DNA of 64,000 nt from NCBI GenBank assembly GCA_964474655.1, contig CAYYTU010000002.1, forward strand, positions 104,232 to 168,231, given 5' to 3'. Origin of the DNA: CAYYTU01 sp964474655. GTDB taxonomy: Bacteria > Chloroflexota > Anaerolineae > B4-G1. The position numbers and the translations under genes were made by a program. Under the pieces are notes generated by a model. That model ran no database searches. It saw only the letters and a list, made by a program, of their open reading frames with translations, and had not been told where the DNA came from. Positions 61,215 through 64,000 of this stretch are shown here, in pieces. Every line of letters starts with the position of its first letter. Position 1 is the stretch's first letter.

Positions 61215-61305
61215 CGTCATGCCGAGCGCAGAGCTCCGAGCGGAGCGAGGGACGCGAAGTTGCCTGGGGTGAGCAGCGTCGAACCAAGGAATCTTGCCTA
61301 TTGGT
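61215..61305 (-). repeat. Dispersed non-coding repeat fragment
   Basis: The minus strand reads AAGATTCCTTGGTTCGACGC, then CACCCCAGGCAACTTCGCG and a 'CTCGCTCCGCTCGG' segment. This is the layout of repeats that recur in intergenic regions of many bacteria. Only one copy is seen here, so assignment is tentative. Confidence 0.4.
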
Positions 61306-61324
61306 GTCTGCCAGCGAATTGCTT

Positions 61325-61509
61325 GATCTGAAGGCATCCTCCAGCGTGTGCTGGATCAAGGGCTGCAAGTGATGGGATGCGACGTCGGCACCATCCACCA
61401 GCTCGACGAATCGAGGACCGTGCTGGATCTCGCCGGGTCACGTGGTGTCCCATCGGATGTCTTGGCGCAGATTGTGTCAGCGCCAGTGGGCAAATGTGCC
61501 CTTTTTTGA
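61325..61509 (+). pseudogene. GAF-domain gene remnant
   Basis: The plus strand encodes SEGILQRVLDQGLQVMGCDV, then TIHQLDESRTVLDLAGSRG and VPSDVLAQI, the first half of a GAF domain. It is then broken (PVGKCALF and stop). An in-frame stop lies just upstream and no start is available. The origin may be a GAF-containing sensor gene like that at 26470. Confidence 0.65.
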
Positions 61510-61761
61510 TCAAAAATGCGGCCTATATGTTCAATGGCCAACCGAATTCTAACTTTTCTTAACAAAACCCAAAGTCAATTCTCACATATCACATAAGAAA
61601 AACGCCCGATTCTCCAGTATACTATTAGCAGAGAAACGGAGACATTCAAAAAGCGTTTCGCATTCGCACCAGTATTCTTACACAGTTTAGCGACTCCAGA
61701 CTTCGAAAGTCTACCGTCGAGGTTTTTGGATGCAGAATAATCCCGCTTTGCTTCCAAACTG

Positions 61762-61840
61762 GGTTCGCAAACCACATTTTGAGACTTTCGAAGTCCCTGC
61801 TCCTCAAAAATTTGAGAAGTGCAGGAGTCAAGTTACAGAT
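61762..61840. repeat. Inverted-repeat element upstream of the beta-sandwich gene
   Basis: CTTTCGAAGTCCCTGCTCC and AAATTTGAG/CTCAAA arms form an imperfect palindrome ending GTGCAGGAGTCAAG. A related piece, AAGTGCAGAAGTCAAG, lies at about 52434-52450 next to the MAT stop. They may be ends of a decayed mobile element. Confidence 0.5.
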
Positions 61841-61870
61841 TCGTATTAAGCAGCCAGAAGGGAGGTAAAG

Positions 61871-62515
61871 ATGGCTATCAAATATCCGCTTGAGTATGAG
61901 CTCACGCCGAAGAATGTAGATACTGGGACGCGATGGGTCACACTCCATCTAAAGAATCTGGGCAATCAGAAACTAACCGGCCTGGACGTTCGGGTCAACT
62001 CGCTTGATGCCTACAGTATCAGTGTGCTGGGGACAGGAAGCTACATCGCCTCTCTTGATCCCACCGAGGAACGGGATATTCCATTCCAACTTTCGGCTAA
62101 CCGGACAGGCAGCCTTTACATCACGATCGACGGTTGGAAAGATGGCAAGCGTTTCCACTGGGAGTCCCCCAGCATCACCATCGCCGTGGGCCGCGAGGTG
62201 GCCGAGATTACCAGTCTGTTCGCGATGACGGAGCCTTACTCCCTCATCGGCGAAAAGATTCGGTGCGAAGCCACCATCCGGGGACTGATCAAAAGCGAAG
62301 GGCTCGACCTGGAGTTTTGGGCCGACACGCCCAGCGGCGAGCTCAAGGAGCTCGCTATCGTGAAGACGAAGGATCTGGATGTAGGTGAGGAGGCCACTTA
62401 CTCGGCCGAGATCACGCCAGAGCAAAAGGGGCTCTACACTATCTACGCTTACCTGTACGATGGCGTGCGGCGCATCGGCCGCGAGGTGGAGAACGTTTAC
62501 GTGAGGGAGGCATAG
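61871..62515 (+). CDS. Hypothetical beta-sandwich (CARDB-like) protein
   Basis: This 214-aa protein starts MAIKYPLEYELTPKNVDTG and is rich in beta strands. Two Ig/CARDB-like modules are suggested (about 1-105, 110-214), each ending in ITIDGWKDGKRF and TIYAYLYDGVRRIGRE blocks. No signal peptide or membrane segment is seen, so it is probably cytosolic or exported by another route. GGGAGG precedes the ATG. It stands alone before a strong terminator. Function unknown. Confidence 0.75.
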   Translation: MAIKYPLEYELTPKNVDTGTRWVTLHLKNLGNQKLTGLDVRVNSLDAYSISVLGTGSYIASLDPTEERDIPFQLSANRTGSLYITIDGWKDGKRFHWESPSITIAVGREVAEITSLFAMTEPYSLIGEKIRCEATIRGLIKSEGLDLEFWADTPSGELKELAIVKTKDLDVGEEATYSAEITPEQKGLYTIYAYLYDGVRRIGREVENVYVREA

Positions 62516-62534
62516 TTCCAGCAAAATCAACAAA

Positions 62535-62576
62535 ACGGGCCTTCTCCACGCTACAGCCGGAGAAGGCCCGTCTTTT
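62535..62576 (+). terminator. Intrinsic terminator after the beta-sandwich gene
   Basis: ACGGGCCTTCTCC and GGAGAAGGCCCGT form a 13-bp stem, followed by CTTTTC. Confidence 0.85.
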
Positions 62577-62706
62577 CTATCACATTCTCATATTCCTGAC
62601 TGTCGCTCAGGGCAGAGAGTGTGGTCATCCCTCCGAGGCCTTTCACGTTCCAATGGAGAAGCACAATGAGTCTCGGAGGTTCAGATCAGTGGAGATCGGC
62701 GGATTC

Positions 62707-63804
62707 CTACTCCGGGATCGTTCCCTTCACACCCTCAACGAGCCAGTCGAAGGAGAGCAAGGCCTCATCACTCATCGTTTCGCCCTCCTCTACACGCAGC
62801 TCGCCGTCCTGGTCCATAATCGGGCCGGTGAACGGATGGAGTTCACCACTGACGATCTGATCCTTGGCTGCTAAGACCTCTTCTTGCACGTCCTCGGGCA
62901 CCATGTGGCCAAAAGAAGCCAGGTCCATAATGCCATCAGCCATATGGCCCCAGTATTGATGCGTCTCCCACTCGCCATTATAGGCCTGCTCGACGCTCTT
63001 CTCATAATAGACGCCCCAATCCCAAATCGGCGCGGTTAGCACCGCATCGGGTGCTACGTCCTCGGAGATCGCATTATAGCCGATGGCGTAGACGCCTTCC
63101 TCTTGAGCCATCTTATCTGGCTCTGTGGAGTCGCTCTCGCGGGCGATGACGTCAGCGCCGACATCGAGTAGCGCCTGGGCTGCCTCGCGCTCGGCCGGGG
63201 GATTGAACCAGTCCATAATCCAGACCGGATGGACCACTACGTCTGGGTTGACGGATTGAGCGCCCAACGTATAGGCGTTAAGGTTGCGCACCACCTCCGG
63301 AATCGGATAGGGCGCCACGTAGCCCAACACATTCGATTCAGTCATATGCCCGGCGGTGATGCCGGCCAGATACCAGCCCTCGTAGCCGCGACCATCGTAG
63401 GTGCTCACATTTTCCGCCGTCTTGTAGCCGGTGCAATGTTCGAACAAGACATCAGGGTGCTCCGCCGCCACATCCATCAGCGAGTCCATATAGCCAAAAG
63501 AGGTGGCGAAAACCATATCATAGCCCTGCTCAGCATACTGACGGATCACGCGCTCGACGTCGGGGCCCTCCGGCACGTTCTCACTATAGGCCGTCTCCAC
63601 GTAGTCAAGCGCCTCCTCCAGATGCTGCCGCCCCTGATCGTGAGCGTAGCTCCAACCCAGATCGCCAACGGGGCCCACGTATACGAATGCAACCCTGAAC
63701 GGCTCATCGGGTTGCGCCTCCTCGGCCGGGCCGCCACACTGAACGGTCACCAAGCTGAACGTGACCAGCAAGGCGACCAGTAACCAACGTTTCTTCTGAT
63801 TCAT
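62707..63804 (-). CDS. BMP-family (Med/PnrA-like) ABC transporter substrate-binding lipoprotein
   Basis: It is an extracytoplasmic receptor, probably for purine nucleosides or a related solute. The protein has 365 aa. The N-terminal leader (MNQKKRWLLVALLVTFSLVT) is followed by VQCGG, a Cys-terminated but non-canonical lipobox. FRVAFVYVGPVGDLGWSYAH and MVFATSFGYMDSLMDVAAEHP are BMP motifs, with WYLAGITAGHMTESN and YGYNAI-like YAIGYNAISEDV further on. AGGAGG lies 6 nt before ATG 63804, and the frame is open 47 codons upstream. The permease and ATPase genes are not in the window. Confidence 0.88.
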   Translation of the reverse strand: MNQKKRWLLVALLVTFSLVTVQCGGPAEEAQPDEPFRVAFVYVGPVGDLGWSYAHDQGRQHLEEALDYVETAYSENVPEGPDVERVIRQYAEQGYDMVFATSFGYMDSLMDVAAEHPDVLFEHCTGYKTAENVSTYDGRGYEGWYLAGITAGHMTESNVLGYVAPYPIPEVVRNLNAYTLGAQSVNPDVVVHPVWIMDWFNPPAEREAAQALLDVGADVIARESDSTEPDKMAQEEGVYAIGYNAISEDVAPDAVLTAPIWDWGVYYEKSVEQAYNGEWETHQYWGHMADGIMDLASFGHMVPEDVQEEVLAAKDQIVSGELHPFTGPIMDQDGELRVEEGETMSDEALLSFDWLVEGVKGTIPE

Positions 63805-63916
63805 CTTCAGCCTCCTGTTGATACGTAATCTAATCCAGAAACCAAACGAGCGGTAAAAAAGGTATTGAACGCCCCGATGCCTCCGGCAACAAAGCAAGCG
63901 AGAATTTAACACCACA

Positions 63917-63945
63917 AGTATATACCGAAAGGGTAGAGAATGCAA
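63917..63945 (-). promoter_or_regulatory. Promoter of the BMP lipoprotein gene
   Basis: TTGCAT (63945-63940) and TATACT (63922-63917) are separated by 17 bp on the minus strand. Confidence 0.65.
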
Positions 63946-64000
63946 CGCCGCGCACCCGAAACCAGGTTGGACATTCCGACTAAGCTCGTTATAATCTCCA

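Overview
The window looks like a high-GC, anaerobically inclined member of the Chloroflexota, most likely Anaerolineae-like. This is an inference. It rests on Pro/Thr-rich 'TPTP' linkers in the sortase and PASTA kinase, archaeal-type prolyl-tRNA synthetase and S-adenosylmethionine synthetase in a bacterial setting, sigma70-type promoters, cobalamin and SAM riboswitches, and a siroheme-dependent (Ahb) heme pathway. No rRNA is present to settle the taxonomy. A run of exactly 100 N (29662-29761) shows this is a draft scaffold.

Region 1 (1-10.8 kb, almost all minus strand) is a tetrapyrrole trunk and heme cluster. A promoter at about 10.8 kb, with tandem TATGCAA repeats at its start site, drives a MerR-like regulator, precorrin-2 dehydrogenase, hemA, hemC and a cobA-hemD fusion. 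A second block holds ahbC, hemB, ahbD and a fused ahbA-ahbB cut by the left window edge. Together these turn glutamyl-tRNA into siroheme and then heme without the coproporphyrin or protoporphyrin routes. A VapBC pair and an orphan antitoxin-like gene lie inside the cluster.

Region 2 (10.8-26.3 kb, minus strand) is an anaerobic cobalamin regulon in two transcription units, each preceded by a cobalamin riboswitch and an intrinsic terminator. The first is cbiX, cbiF-cbiG, cbiH, cbiC, cbiD, cbiE-cbiT, cbiL, cbiA. The second is cbiMNQO (cobalt uptake), cobO, a PduX-like kinase and cobQ. A 162-bp MITE with a 7-bp target duplication sits between the units.

Region 3 (26.4-31.4 kb) carries a GAF-GAF-adenylate cyclase followed by the most striking gene of the window: one protein that joins an HgcA-like corrinoid domain with its Asn-Val-Trp-Cys cap motif, a membrane domain and an HgcB-like 2[4Fe-4S] ferredoxin. 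It lies directly beside the cobalamin regulon. After it come a birA pseudogene fragment, a 22-bp minisatellite broken by the N gap, intact birA, and a HIT hydrolase with a leaderless promoter.

Region 4 (31.5-45 kb) has thiolase, 3-hydroxyacyl-CoA dehydrogenase, a nitrilase, a CPBP protease, a UMF1-type transporter, PlsC, an RpiR regulator, acyl-CoA synthetase, FtsH and a PASTA kinase. Region 5 (45-64 kb) has two GT-C-type membrane proteins, ProS, a metallophosphoesterase, a MazG-like protein with a structured leader, an archaeal-type MAT under a SAM-I riboswitch, tRNA-Val, a histidine kinase, a sortase, a methyltransferase, MurJ, tRNA-Arg, a gene-poor stretch with a GAF pseudogene, a beta-sandwich protein and a BMP-family lipoprotein.
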